A DNA stretch of 64,000 nt from Dama dama. Lineage: Eukaryota > Chordata > Mammalia > Artiodactyla > Cervidae. Under the pieces are notes generated by a model. That model made no database searches and was not told where the DNA came from. It saw only the letters and a program-made list of their open reading frames with translations. The stretch lies in NCBI RefSeq assembly GCF_033118175.1, contig NC_083701.1:73408001-73472000 (forward strand), read 5' to 3'. How positions within the stretch are numbered: the stretch's first letter is position 1; each line of letters begins with the position of its first letter. A program made the translations under genes and the position numbers. Shown in pieces: positions 23,364-34,453 of the stretch.

Positions 23364-24316
23364 CCTATAAGATAGCTCATGTATTAAATCAGCCAGACAG
23401 AATCTCCTTGAAAAGATCTATCTGCCCAGAGTGTAAATATTAGAGGTGGACACACTTGACTAATTAAGCTAATCCTGGAAGATCGATATGATGCCATCTA
23501 ATTAAATTACATTCTTACCATTGGTTGTGCATGCCTGGATATAAGACATGACTGAGAAAAGAATTCCAAGGTAAACCACAGAGCATCAGGGCAGAAAACT
23601 TCCAATTAACACAGCAGACTTTTTCATTGTGAAAAAAATTGTTCAAGGCTGACCCTTCAGATTTGGAAAATCAATGCCTAAGTTTTACACTTGTTATTGT
23701 CTAACATTTGTAAATAAGAAAATAAGAGAAAGCAATTCCTGTTTTTGTTCCTCTCAATACTAGAGGGACTTTGTAGGGCATAGTAATCCCAACAGTTGGA
23801 GCTGGCCATGTAGGGAGAGAATATGGTCCGTGTCCCACTCATGGGTTGTACTGGGGTCAATAAATTTCCTTAATTCAGAGACCCACAGGTCCAGGACTTG
23901 TGATCACTCTAAGTCAGGTAATGGGAAATTATAAACTGGAGTTGAAAATTAAGATGCAATTCATAAAATTAATTCCATACTTCTTCAAGGTGGTTCTCTT
24001 TGACGTCCAGGTCACTACAGTGTCTATAAGTCCAAGGAAGCTTGTTAGAAAAGATGATGCAGACTAGTGATACTTTTATTCTCTTGGCACAGTGGTTTCA
24101 GATCCTACCAAAGACTCAATTATTTGTCCGTTCCTTTATCTACCAGATAAAACAAACAAAAGGACTCATGTCCTTCAAAAGGTATTGAATTTCAAAACAA
24201 GTGATTTCTCTCTAGATCTGTTTTTATCTGAATACTGACTTTAACTGTAATTTGATTCTTTCTTTGTAAACCTCAACTTCTTACTATTTGAAGATCTGAA
24301 AATTATAACCTATTCT

Positions 24317-24332
24317 CACACACACACACACA
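24317..24332. repeat. Short CA repeat
   Basis: About eight CA units. Confidence 0.8.
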
Positions 24333-24639
24333 AAAGGCCATCCTTGTTCAAAGACAAATGCACGTTTACTTAAAGTGCAAACGTTTATATGGCACACCCA
24401 GAGAAGAAATAAAAGAATGACTAGGGCAGGATTCTATAAAAGTGCTGCTTTTCTGTGTTTACTCTGGAAACTAAGATAGCTGGCTGGAACCCACTAAATC
24501 TGAATGCCTCTCTGCAACAATATCTGAAAATGGCCTCTATATAGAGGGCATTTTTCTTCAAGGATTCAGTGGAAATATCTGATCCAGACCATGTTATCAG
24601 AGCTATATGGAATATACCAAATAGGCACCTAAGTATGTG

Positions 24640-24846
24640 GGCTTCCCAGGGGGCTCAGTAGTAAAAAATCCACCTGCCAGCAGGAGACATGGGTTCAATC
24701 CCTGGGTCGGGAAGATCCCCTGGAGAAGGAAATGGCAACCTACTCTAATATTCCTGCCGGGGAAATCCCATAGACAGAGGCGTCTGGCTGGCTACAGTCC
24801 ACAGGGTTGCAGAGAATCAGACACAACTTAATGACTAAACAACAGC
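24640..24846 (+). mobile_element. Bov-tA SINE
   Basis: Head gggcttcccagggggctcag, B-box region gggttcaatccctgggtcgg, Bov-A body and an aacaacagcaac tail. Confidence 0.88.
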
Positions 24847-25399
24847 AACCAGTATCTAATTATGGACCAAAATTATATATACAACGGGTTGTAATACTAA
24901 TTTCTATTCCCACCTCACTCGGGACTCCATGAAACCCTTAGCCACATATAGCCAAGTGAATCTCACATGTTCTGTCCTCATCTTTATCATATTCTTTTTT
25001 GTTGCCCTGGTCCCAGATTTTCTTCCCATCTGGGCTATAATGATCTGTCTCTCCATTTGCAATTGCTAGAGTTTAGTACAGAATCTTTATAAAGTATATT
25101 TCTGAGCATACTTGATTTTCTTCAATACTAAATTTCTAGATAAATTAGCTATTATACTCAAGAATAATTTCCCTTTTAAGATAGAACTCGGTTCTCTGTC
25201 TCTGTCATGGTTTATATATTCAATCACATAGTCAGATATGGGTAGAAAAGAGAGAGGGGGTATATAGCTACCTGCTCTGTCTTCCATCAGTAAAAAACAG
25301 CTGGTTCTAAACTATAAAGGGCTTTCCTATCTCCATAAACCCCCTTGATGTCTATGATATGCCTCACTGATCACTATGAGGTAGTTCACATGTACCCTC

Positions 25400-25970
25400 A
25401 CATTCTTCGCTACTCCGCTCAGTGAAAGGTAAATTCAAATATCCCTCCCCTTGAATCTGGCTGGTCTTAGAGACTTGCTTGGCAAATGTATGTGGCAAGA
25501 GATTTAGACATTGTAGGGCTTCTGAGTTACAAGAAGCCTTACAGCTACTGCCTGAGCTTCTACCACTTGGGGGTAGGCCAGCCAGGCAAGAAGTCCATCT
25601 ACGCTAAGACGTCCATGCTGTGAGGAAGCCCAAGCTAGTCATACTAAGAGGCTGAGTGAAAACACACAGCCAGCCCCCGCGGGTGCAACCGTCCCCGCTC
25701 AGACTGTGAGAGGAGACAACCCGGGCGTTCCCAGCAGACACACACAGCAGAAGACCTCAGTCAACAGTCAGAGCCAAGGCCTCAGAACTCGGGCCTCAGT
25801 CAAGTCCTCAGCTGTCTCTGGCATCCAAGTCTCCTGGGTGTTCACTCCTCATAGAGCACAGATGAGCCGTCTCACAAACGCCTGACCCACAGCGTCACAA
25901 GCCTAGTAAAACAGTTGCCGCCTCACACCACTAAACTCTAGGGTGATGTATTTTGCCGGGAAAATAAGTG
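25400..25970 (+). mobile_element. MLT1-like ERVL-MaLR LTR remnant
   Basis: The order of segments fits an MLT1 solo LTR in + orientation: cttgaatctggctggtctta, ctacaagaagcc-type motifs (gttacaagaagccttacag), a block rich in cctcag, and cctgacccacagcgtcacaa before the 3' ccactaaactctagggtg. Only long-terminal-repeat-like sequence is present, with no viral genes. Confidence 0.65.
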
Positions 25971-26210
25971 GAGTGACTAATAAACACCTTCTTTGGCTTT
26001 GTTTAGTCATTTCACAACATTTATCAAGAAGTTTATCTTAAAAAGAAGTTTACATTAGTACACACAGTAGTTGCTAATGTTGCTTAAAGATAGAAAATCT
26101 TAATGATGAGGGAATGTGTTAAAATCTAGTACTATAGCAATATATTCCCAAGCATAATGGCATTTTACTGCTATAGTACAAAGCAAAATGTATATCTTCT
26201 CTTTTCACAG

Positions 26211-26352
26211 GTATCTGAGATGTTATTATTGGGCAGTTCGAACTTTGATTACCATTGGGGGCCTTCCAGAACCACAAACTTCATTTGAAATTGTTTTTCA
26301 ACTGCTGAACTTCTTTTCTGGAGTTTTTGTGTTCTCCAGCTTAATCGGTCAG
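26211..26352 (+). CDS. CNGB3: CNGB3 exon 11: pore loop and S6
   Basis: A 142-nt exon. Its first base finishes the split Lys codon, then 47 codons run from YLRCYYWAVRTLITIGGLP to NFFSGVFVFSSLIGQ. The acceptor is ctcttttcacag and the donor is GTAAAT. It contains the pore helix, the selectivity region TIGGLPEPQ typical of CNGB3 and the S6 helix. CNGA-type subunits carry ETPPP here, so this segment makes the beta-subunit assignment firm. It exits in phase 0. No lesion seen. Confidence 0.97.
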
Positions 26353-27146
26353 GTAAATTGAGATGTGCATCCCTAGATACATGATGCTGTCATTTTTGAA
26401 AGCCTAACAATTTTTTATAGACTTTACATAGGAAAACTCAAAATCTATCTGGTGCTTTTTTAATTTTACTAACTGTCATCTCTTCTAATGAATTGAAGGG
26501 GGCTGTGAATGGATCAACATTGCCTTTCCATTTTTAAACTATTAAATCTATCAGAGAACTTGTACACAATGAGCATCTGTTAGACTCTCAGAGAGTCACA
26601 TTTCTAAGTTTTTCTGAAAACCTTTAGAAGCTCTTTTTCTTTTTTACTTAAACTTCAAATATTGTCATAATATCCCTTGGTTAAAGTCAACTTCAGAGGT
26701 CATTTAAACCAGAGGTTACCAAATGTCATCTAAATTAATTAAAAAATCATTGGTTCATAAATGTTTATCATGGCATCTACTTCTCCTTATTCTCAAGGAA
26801 TCACAGTCTTATAAGAAAGTAAATCAAATACCCAAATATCTTTATTGCAAGGTAACTGGCATTTGCAAGGGTTAGAGCCCAACACCTTTCTGATTTCTCA
26901 GATCACAAGAAATAAAAAGCTCAACAGCATAGTATCTTTAATTATACTTCTTTGTAAGGCACTTTACACACTATATGTCTGAAGCAAAAAGCCGTCTTGA
27001 GATTTGTACACTGGGTAAATAGACAAAATCACAAAGTGATTATTACCACCAGAAAAATGATTGATTCCCACTCACACTAACAGTGTTATGAATATAACCC
27101 ATGCTTTAACAAAATTTAGCAATGAAAATTATTTTTTATAACACTT

Positions 27147-27268
27147 AAAGAAATGACAACCCACTCCAATATTCTTGCCTGGGAAATCTCACGGACAGAG
27201 GAGCCCGGCAGGCTATAGTCCATGGGGTCGCAAAGAATCAGACACGACTGAAGTGACTAAACAACAAC
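27147..27268 (+). mobile_element. Bov-tA SINE, 3' half
   Basis: Begins inside the element (aaatgacaacccactccaat) and runs through gtccatggggtcgcaaag to an aacaacaacc tail. The head is missing. Confidence 0.85.
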
Positions 27269-27449
27269 CAAAAGCTGATCACAAAGAGTCAAAACTCAAA
27301 TCCTACTTCCATGAATGTCAAGGGGCTGCTAACCACGATAAGTTCTAGAGGGGAGTTTGAAAGCTTTGTATAAGATCAGAAAAAGGAAGCTTCCCAGGAG
27401 GTTTCATGGAGGAGATAATGTCTTTGCAACATCTTAAAAAAAGAAGATA

Positions 27450-27733
27450 GGATTCAGTAGTTAGAGAGATAGTTCAATCAATCAGAAACTATGTGTGAAA
27501 GATAGCAATAATAAAGCACCACATTTGCTTGAGGAAATGGAAGAGTGCCAGAACAGCTGGAGTGAAAGACACCTGTAAATAAGGTTAGAGATGTAGCAAG
27601 GACAGGATAGTTTACGGGCTCTGAATGTTGCAGATGTTGAGCTTCATCTTAAGGGCAATGGGAAGTCAGCCGGGGAAGACTTTTGAACAAAGCGATTTAT
27701 GGAAAATCAATCAAAATATAAGTTGGAAGGGTT
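27450..27733 (-). mobile_element. L2-like fragment (antisense, tentative)
   Basis: The order gaggaaatggaagagtgcc, ggctctgaatgttgcagatg, cttaagggcaatgggaagtc resembles the reverse complement of the L2 3' region. Heavily diverged, so the call is weak. Confidence 0.4.
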
Positions 27734-27745
27734 ATACTGTTTTAA

Positions 27746-27970
27746 GGGCTTACCAGGTGGCTCTAGTGGTTAAAAAAAAAAAAAATTCTGCCTGCCAATG
27801 TAGGAGAAAGAGACACAGGTTTGATCCCTGGGTCAGGAAGATCCCCTGGAGGAGGGCATGGCATCCCACTCCAGTATTCTTGCCTGGAGAATCCCCATGG
27901 ACAGAGGAGCCTGGCGGGCTAGAGTCAATAGGGTTGCAAACAACTGAAGCCACTTAGCATGCATGCATGC
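27746..27970 (+). mobile_element. Bov-tA SINE with 12-bp TSD
   Basis: Head gggcttaccaggtggctc with an expanded A-run at about 27772-27784, B box ggtttgatccctgg and a catg-repeat tail. Duplications atactgttttaa flank it at 27734-27745 and 27971-27982. Confidence 0.94.
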
Positions 27971-28179
27971 ATACTGTTTTAAAATATAGGTTTTATTATC
28001 ATTTACAGATGGTGAGGGCAACAGATCAGGAGACTATTGACATTAAAAAGATAGTCTGTTATACAAATAGATCCAGGAGGAGACAGGTCACTCCTTGCCT
28101 AGAGGGCTGCTTAGGAGGGAACCAGGATTTGCTGTTTTGCATATGAAAGGGGCTCTCCCAGTAGAGTTGTCTGCAATCT

Positions 28180-28384
28180 TCGTGTGCTCAGTTGTGTCCG
28201 ACTCTGCAAACCCGTGGACTGTAGCCCACCAGGCTCCTCTGTCCACGGAACTTTCCAGGCACGAAATACTGGAGTGGGTTGCCATTCCCAGCTCCAGAGG
28301 ATCTTCCCAATCCAGGGATGGAACCCACAGCTCTTGCATCTCCTGCATTGGCAGGCAGATTCTTTACCACTGCGCCATCTCGCT
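28180..28384 (-). mobile_element. Bov-tA SINE
   Basis: Antisense copy from gtgtgctcagttgtgtccg to a diverged head at ctttaccactgcgccatc. Confidence 0.87.
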
Positions 28385-28964
28385 TAGCTAAGTCTGGGAG
28401 GGATAGTCCAAGAAATTAAAGCATCAAAATACAAAAAAATTTAAAAATATGGTGAATATATGCCACTTCAGCCTGAACGTGGTAATTGAGTAGAGAGAGA
28501 GATTGTAAAAAAAAACTCTATTTAGAAAATATTTCAGTTTGGAAGATGAACAACATGCAATTAAAACTATGAGTATAAATTATCATAATCTTAATGCTTG
28601 GGGAGACACATTAACAGTGATTGAAAATAGGAAGTTAGTTTATAGAGAAATGCAATTAATTTGAATATTAATGCAACTAATTTGAATATAAATAGCAAAG
28701 ATCATATTATCTTATAACTTCTAAAATCTATGTGAAGTAGCCAGATCTCCCTCGGTATTTTCTCAGTTTTGCAGTTGAGACAACTCTGGTTTAAGGAGAT
28801 TAAAAAGCATCCCAAATTCATACATGTAATTCAGAAGTCATAGGATAAGACCATATAATATCAATAAAAATAGTAAAATCTGGCATATTTAGCAGTTACT
28901 ATGTTCAAGGCAATTCTTACAAGGTTAAAAACCTATGTCCAGCTCCAGTTAAAATTTCATTCAA

Positions 28965-29095
28965 AGTGGTCTTTGGACTAAGAGTAGAAGCATCACCTGG
29001 GAATGCAGAATTCAGGGGTCACCCCAAAGAATTTGCATTTTAATAGGATCTTCAGGAGATTCATATGCACAAGAAAGTTTGAAAGAGCTGCTTTA
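28965..29095 (+). mobile_element. MER5A-like DNA transposon remnant
   Basis: agaagcatcacctgggaatg, agaatttgcattttaatagg and gaaagagctgctttata follow the MER5A (hAT-Charlie, non-autonomous) order. Confidence 0.65.
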
Positions 29096-30499
29096 TACCC
29101 CACTCCACACCTGCCTGTACATTGACTGTGAAGTTCCAACAGGATCAATGAGAACCATCAAGCCACTAGAAAATGTAGTAGAACCCAAAAGAAAGGTTGA
29201 GGCGGGAGATAGAGATTTGAGCCTTGACTCTCACAGTGAATAAAAGATGCTAAGGAGAACAGAAACAAAAGTCAGAAAGTCCTGAACAAAATCTCCACTG
29301 ATTCAAAATTCCCACATATAACCACACCAAGAACTACACCCTAGATAATCACATCACATTTTAACTGCAATGTTCTATTCTCACATACAGCTCATAGAGA
29401 CTGACATTTTCTTCCTCCGGTCTGGAACACACATCACAGAATATATGTCTTCCTCACCTTCACCATCAAAATCCAGCCTTGCACATAAAGCATTCAGATG
29501 ACTGTGACTACAAATCCTCTGGCCCTCAACACCAATCAATAAGGCTTTTAATTGTCCTTGGGTCCCAATTTAAAACTCTATTAAATCTCTCAACCCAACC
29601 TCTAATATCCCAGTTCTCAAGGCCTTAGGTGAGTGGGTAATGTCCATCATCTGTCTAAAATGGCTTGGAAAAAGGAGATCTGGGAACTGAGGTTGTTGAA
29701 GTATAGCCCTCAAGGGGTAAGTTAGGAACTGAAAAAGGTGTATCCAGTTGACCCTCTGTGTAGCTCCTCAGTAGATGCGCCCAACAAGTAGAAGAATCTG
29801 TTAACTTTAAAAATGGAAACTGAAGAGGGCATCGCAACGAAAGAGTGTTTTTTATCTAGACCTCAAAGAATGAGTGGTTTTTCCATAAGCAGAAAAGGCT
29901 CAGCTACTAGAATGAATGAGCAAAGTCTTACGAGTGTGAAAGCGAGGCCCAGGTTTTCCTCCCTATTATAAACCCACAGTCAAAGCAAATTTACAACCAC
30001 TCGCTTCCCTCTATGTGAAAGGAAGAGTCGGGCTATATATCTTCTTTGTGCTGAGACCTTAAAGATCAGCTTTTAACCTAGAGTGGGTTTTTATGGCTGA
30101 GTTATAAACATCCAAGAACTAAAGCCTGACAGTTCCTTAAGTATTGTCACATCTGTAGATGATGCTTCAGTAATTTCAGCACATTTCAACTTCTGCTGAA
30201 TACTATGCCTTAAGCATGATGAGTTTGATTTTATCTGTCTAAACAACACAAAGGGAAGCACAGAGTTGCAGTTTCATGATGAATTGAGTCCATATAGCCA
30301 GCCACACTGCAAAATCTGTGAAGGATGCTTTCAAAACGAGATTCACTGAAGTGGACTAGCCATTCTGCCACGTAATTAATTGCTTAACTTTCTTTGCACA
30401 TTTCCTGCATAAGCACAAGCTATATATTTTTAAAATATCAACTAACATCTTTGCAGTAATATACAAGCTTGCAAAGAAGAATGTGTGCAGTCACATGCA

Positions 30500-30655
30500 T
30501 TATGAGACTGAATCCTCACAAAAGTTTCACATGTTAGGTAAAACAGGTTTTATTGTCCTCATTGGGTCAGAAAGGATACAATTTGTCCAATATCTTATCA
30601 GTAAATGGTTGAAAGTAGGACCCAGTACCGATGTGTTAAAAATCAGGTAGTCAGC
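30500..30655 (+). mobile_element. MIR SINE fragment
   Basis: Diverged MIR pattern: tgaatcctcacaaaagttt, ggttttattgtcctcattg, gtaaatggttgaaagtagga. Confidence 0.55.
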
Positions 30656-30758
30656 ATTAGAATGGACTGTGTCATATGAGAACTCTTATTCAACTGGGCT
30701 TATAGTAACTCTTCCACTTTCTCTGCTGAGTGTGGAGTGACCATATTTGTGGTTTTAG

Positions 30759-30918
30759 ATGCAAGATGTAATTGGAGCGGCTACAGCCAATCAGAACAAC
30801 TTCCGCATCTGCATGGATCATACCATTGCCTATATGAATACTTATTCCATTCCTAAGATTGTGCAGAATCGGGTCCGGACTTGGTATGAATATACGTGGG
30901 CCTCTCAAAGAATGCTAG
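30759..30918 (+). CDS. CNGB3: CNGB3 exon 12: end of S6 and C-linker
   Basis: A 160-nt exon: 53 codons from MQDVIGAATANQNNFRICM to WYEYTWASQRML plus one base (g) of an Asp codon completed by exon 13. The acceptor is ttgtggttttag and the donor is GTAAGC. The segment carries the post-S6 gate region and the A' and B' helices of the C-linker (VRTWYEYTW) that pass ligand binding to the pore. The length fits the human exon I place at cDNA 1321-1480. No lesion seen. Confidence 0.97.
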
Positions 30919-31129
30919 GTAAGCATTGCAAATTACTGATTAAGTCCCTGTAAACCGTGTCCCATAATGAAAATCCTGTAAGGCAGCAGCAGAGACTAAT
31001 TGGATTTGAACAAAAGATTGGGGAACAACTAAATAATCTTTAAAGCACTCACTTAATACCATGGGATTTTTTTCTCAAATCAGACATAACTTTCTGATTA
31101 TGCAAATCCTGGAAGGCTTGCTAAATTTT

Positions 31130-31345
31130 CTTCAGTGCCCAACAGATGCTAGATATTACACACATTACCTCATCTAATCTTCACCCAAAAACATGGGGAA
31201 AATTAGGTGTTACCAGCCCCCTTTTAGGAGACAAGGAAATGGAGGCTCCTAACTGAAAAAAAATTGGCCAAGGGCACAGAGCCAGCAAATGGCCTAAACT
31301 GAGCTCAGACGTGCACCTGTTCTCCAAACTCTTGCTCTGTCTGCA
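31130..31345 (+). mobile_element. MIR SINE fragment
   Basis: ttacctcatctaatcttcac, aggagacaaggaaatggagg and caagggcacagagccagcaa follow the MIR core order. Confidence 0.7.
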
Positions 31346-32157
31346 ACATCATCCTCTTCCTAGAGCTCAGCGCTCAGAGCAGCGATCTTTCAGGCCACAC
31401 TCCGCTACAGGTCCCTTCCAGGAGACCCTTTATCATTCATGTTGTCTACTGTTAGTACCATAGCACTGAAGGTTAAAATAACATTTACTAAAAGATACAA
31501 AGTAAGTTAAAGATAATGTGCTACTTAACAATAATCAGATTCAACTTTCAGTTTGCACCTCACCCTATAAAAATAAGAACTGGTGCTACTGAGAAGTCAG
31601 AAAGGCTACTGACTTTAGAATGCAAATTACAGTGTGATTCCCAAATCACGAAGTTCCCAAAAAGCAGGTAAGAACCACTGGTTGTTGATGATTTTCTTCT
31701 CCTCTCTGCTGGTCTTAAGAGATGCCAACCACAGGTTTAGAACATCTTCCTGAATCTAGATGACGAAAAGCAAACCTTTTCCTAAGCACCCACAAATATT
31801 CTTGCGGGCGCCTCACGCAGGGGGCGGAGCAGGGACAGAAAGGGTAGCAGACCCCTTCCTTCTCTCCCTGTGGACCCAGCTCCAAACCCTCGGCTTAGGA
31901 AGGAAATAGAGATAAGCAGCCCTTGGAAACAAAGAGCTGTGTTTTTATAGAAAGAACTTTCATATTTAGAATCAGTATTTGAATCAAAATTAGATGGCAT
32001 GGATTGTTTTCTTTTTTCTAAATGGATGTAAGAAAACATCAAAAGTAATCAACTCTCAGAAACCCATACTATACTATAGACTAAGAATGTGTAGTTTTGT
32101 TCATGGACCGTTTTGTTCATGGACCATTTTATCAGCCTAACGGCCCATCAGAGGATA

Positions 32158-32296
32158 AGATGGTTGGATGGCATCACTGACTTAATGGACATGAGTTTGG
32201 GTAAACTCTGGGAGATGGTGATGGACAGGGAGGCCTGGCGTGTTGCGGTTCATGGGGTCGCAAAGAGTCGGACATGACTGAGCGACTGAACTGAAC
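32158..32296 (+). mobile_element. BovB 3'-end fragment (sense)
   Basis: ggatggcatcactgacttaa, ggacatgagtttgggtaaac and gactgagcgactgaactgaa are the BovB 3' end in sense orientation. Only this short fragment and 37958-38008 are BovB on the + strand. Confidence 0.88.
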
Positions 32297-32979
32297 TTAA
32301 AAGGCCCATCGTTTAATTCCCAGGTTAAAAAAATCTTATGTATTCACATAGTTCATTGAGTTAATAAGCAAGGAAATAACAATCACTTGACTTTGCTCAC
32401 TTAATACATTTCTTCTTTAGATTCCACTCCCAGCCCAGCCACTCACCACGTATGCACAAACAAGGCACTTAACACTTTTTTTGCCCTGAATTTCACTGCC
32501 CCTTTCGTTTCTTCTTTCCAGAAAGCAGGAATGAACATACTTAGGGTTGTCCCAAGCGTCCAATAAGATCATGACAGAACTCTGTAAGCCACGTGGTACT
32601 CATTATACTCATTCTTGCCATCCCTAGGATGTTAGAGCTGTGGAATCAGAAGATGGGAACTAGATCATTTTCCCACCCCAGTGTATTCACTAGCCTTGGC
32701 CCCATCCTCTCTAAACTTTATGCCTAAAGCTTCAGCACGCACAAAGTTCTGGAATTATTCAGAACTGTCCTGTCACCAATAGTGAAAATACATTTCTTTT
32801 CCGATGTGACGGGCATGCATGTCCAATAAAAGTAACAAAAATATAGACAGTGGTGCAGCTGTTTATTTACAAAGCAGGAGTTGGCATTTTGTTTCTGTTA
32901 TTGTTTTAATGTTTCCTGAACTTCGGTATTGTTTACTAATGACTCTTCTTTGTGGGTGGGCGTGTTTATCTCTATGAAG

Positions 32980-33077
32980 ATGAGTCCGATCTCCTTGAGA
33001 CGCTGCCGACCACCATGCAGCTCGCCCTCACTGTTGACGTCAACTTTAGCATCATCAGCAAAGTCGACTTGTTCAAG
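32980..33077 (+). CDS. CNGB3: CNGB3 exon 13: C-linker, with a GC splice donor
   Basis: A 98-nt exon. Two bases complete the split Asp codon, then 32 codons run from ESDLLETLPTTMQLALTVD to SIISKVDLFK. This is the C-linker leading into the cyclic-nucleotide-binding domain. The next residues, GCDTQM, begin the exon at 50631, so the boundary falls after AAG. The intron therefore starts GCAAGT, not GT. No GT near the boundary preserves the reading frame and the conserved residues. I place the human counterpart at cDNA 1481-1578, where c.1578+1G>A is a recalled disease allele. At 98 nt, skipping would shift the frame. Confidence 0.95.
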
Positions 33078-34365
33078 GCAAGTGCTTCTCCAGCTCGTAG
33101 GAAAGGCACCACCCACATCAATTTCCCGAGAAATATCAAAGCTCTTCCTGAATACAGCATTTATGATTTTCTGCCCTATTTTTAATAAAATCAAAGTAAT
33201 CTGGAGACTTTACGTGAAATTAGAGTCAAATAAACTATGGGTCTCTCTTCAGCAGATGACTTATTCTTTAGCAGCCTCTCTTTCCTAATTGGTGTCAAAG
33301 AAGAAGCGCTCTTCAGGCTCTTCTGGCATTAATTTAAATATAATTAAATTCTACAGCTCTATGTCTTTGCTACTAAGCACGTCACTTCCCATTTGTGAAT
33401 ACACCTTGGCAATGCATGACAATCAGGCCCCAGATTAGCTCTGGATTGGCCTGACAATCAGCGAATCAGTGCCTAATTATGTCTCTAATACAAATGATTT
33501 TGATTCAGATGCTTTACACGGCCAAATTCAAATTTAGAGGCTTTTTTTTTTTTAAAGAAAAAATGTATAGCAAAGAAATTTTAATGTTTTGAATGTTTCT
33601 AATTTTCCTCTTCTTAATGCATTATATTACATGTAAGTAACATGTAATATGATTTTTCACCTAACACTTATTCTGTGTGGGGCACTCACTGATTCATCTA
33701 TTTAATTAACTCATTCAACAAACATTTATTCAGTTCTTACTATGTTCCCAGCACCATTTTAGCTACTAGGAATTTGACAGTTAAAAATAAATACTTGCAC
33801 ACTTGGAGCTTAAATTTCAAAAAAGAAGAATGAAACATCAGTATAGAACATGTGTGGAGGTGATGACGCTAGGAACAGAATTAAACCGGTTAAGGAGAGT
33901 GAGGGTGGTATTGGCCATGAAAGGCTTGCTCTAGGCAAGAGCAACCGAGCATCTGGGCAGAGGACAGCAGGAAGCGAGGGCGTGAGCATGCGGGTGCTGG
34001 GAGCAGGAAAGCAGGGGTCAACGGAGAGGCCGCCCTGCAGGAGGATGGACGAGACGAAGCTCTGGTCTGCGAGGCTTAAGGCACAGTGGTGTGCGGAAAA
34101 ACCGCAATGATAAATCAGGGCAAGTTAACGGAGGGCTTTGGAGGCTGTGGCGTAAACTTTGGGTTGTCCTCTGAGATGCAGAAACCACTGAAGATCTTGA
34201 GCAGAAGGTGACCTACTTGAGATCTTTTTGAAAGGGATTTTTTCCTGCTGGGCGGAGAATAGACCATAGAAGCAAATATGGAAGTCAGGGAAGCCAAGGA
34301 GGGATCACCATCTGCAGAATTCTATAGGGATCATGGCACTCAGACCCAGAGGAGTTGTAGCAGAC

Positions 34366-34367
<2 letters not shown>

Positions 34368-34405
<38 letters not shown>
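34368..34405. repeat. GT microsatellite
   Basis: About 19 GT units, likely polymorphic. Confidence 0.95.
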
Positions 34406-34406
<1 letters not shown>

Positions 34407-34453
34407 TCAGTCACTCAGTCGTCCAACTCTTTGTGACCCCATGCAGCAGAGTT
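34406..34453 (-). mobile_element. Bov-A/BovB tail fragment (antisense)
   Basis: gatcagtcactcagtcgtcc and ctttgtgaccccatgcagc match the tail shared by BovB and Bov-tA. The adjoining GT repeat is probably its expanded tail. Confidence 0.75.

Larger units (their letters stand above)
10161..26210 (+). other. CNGB3: CNGB3 intron 10
   Basis: A 16.05-kb intron, donor GTGAGT, acceptor cttttcacag. It contains L1 pieces, two long BovB copies, SINEs, GT-, TA- and CA-repeats and an MLT1-like LTR, annotated separately. Nothing was recognised in 10895-12470, 14481-14907, 18136-18940, 19591-19844, 23211-24639 (apart from short repeats), 24847-25399 and 25971-26210. Confidence 0.8.
26353..30758 (+). other. 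CNGB3: CNGB3 intron 11
   Basis: Donor GTAAAT; acceptor ttgtggttttag. It contains Bov-tA SINEs, an L2-like segment, a MER5A and a MIR. Nothing recognised in 26353-27146, 27983-28179, 28385-28964 and 29096-30499. Confidence 0.8.
30919..32979 (+). other. CNGB3: CNGB3 intron 12
   Basis: Donor GTAAGC. The acceptor ctctatgaag has a weak pyrimidine tract interrupted by gggtgggcg, but a good branch-site match, tttactaat, has its A near 32939, about 40 nt upstream. Contains a MIR and a BovB 3' tail. Nothing recognised in 31346-32157 or 32297-32979. Confidence 0.8.

Noticed and set aside
33850..34110. 86-codon plus-strand ORF
   Set aside because: It falls in a stretch resembling antisense L2; no protein signature.
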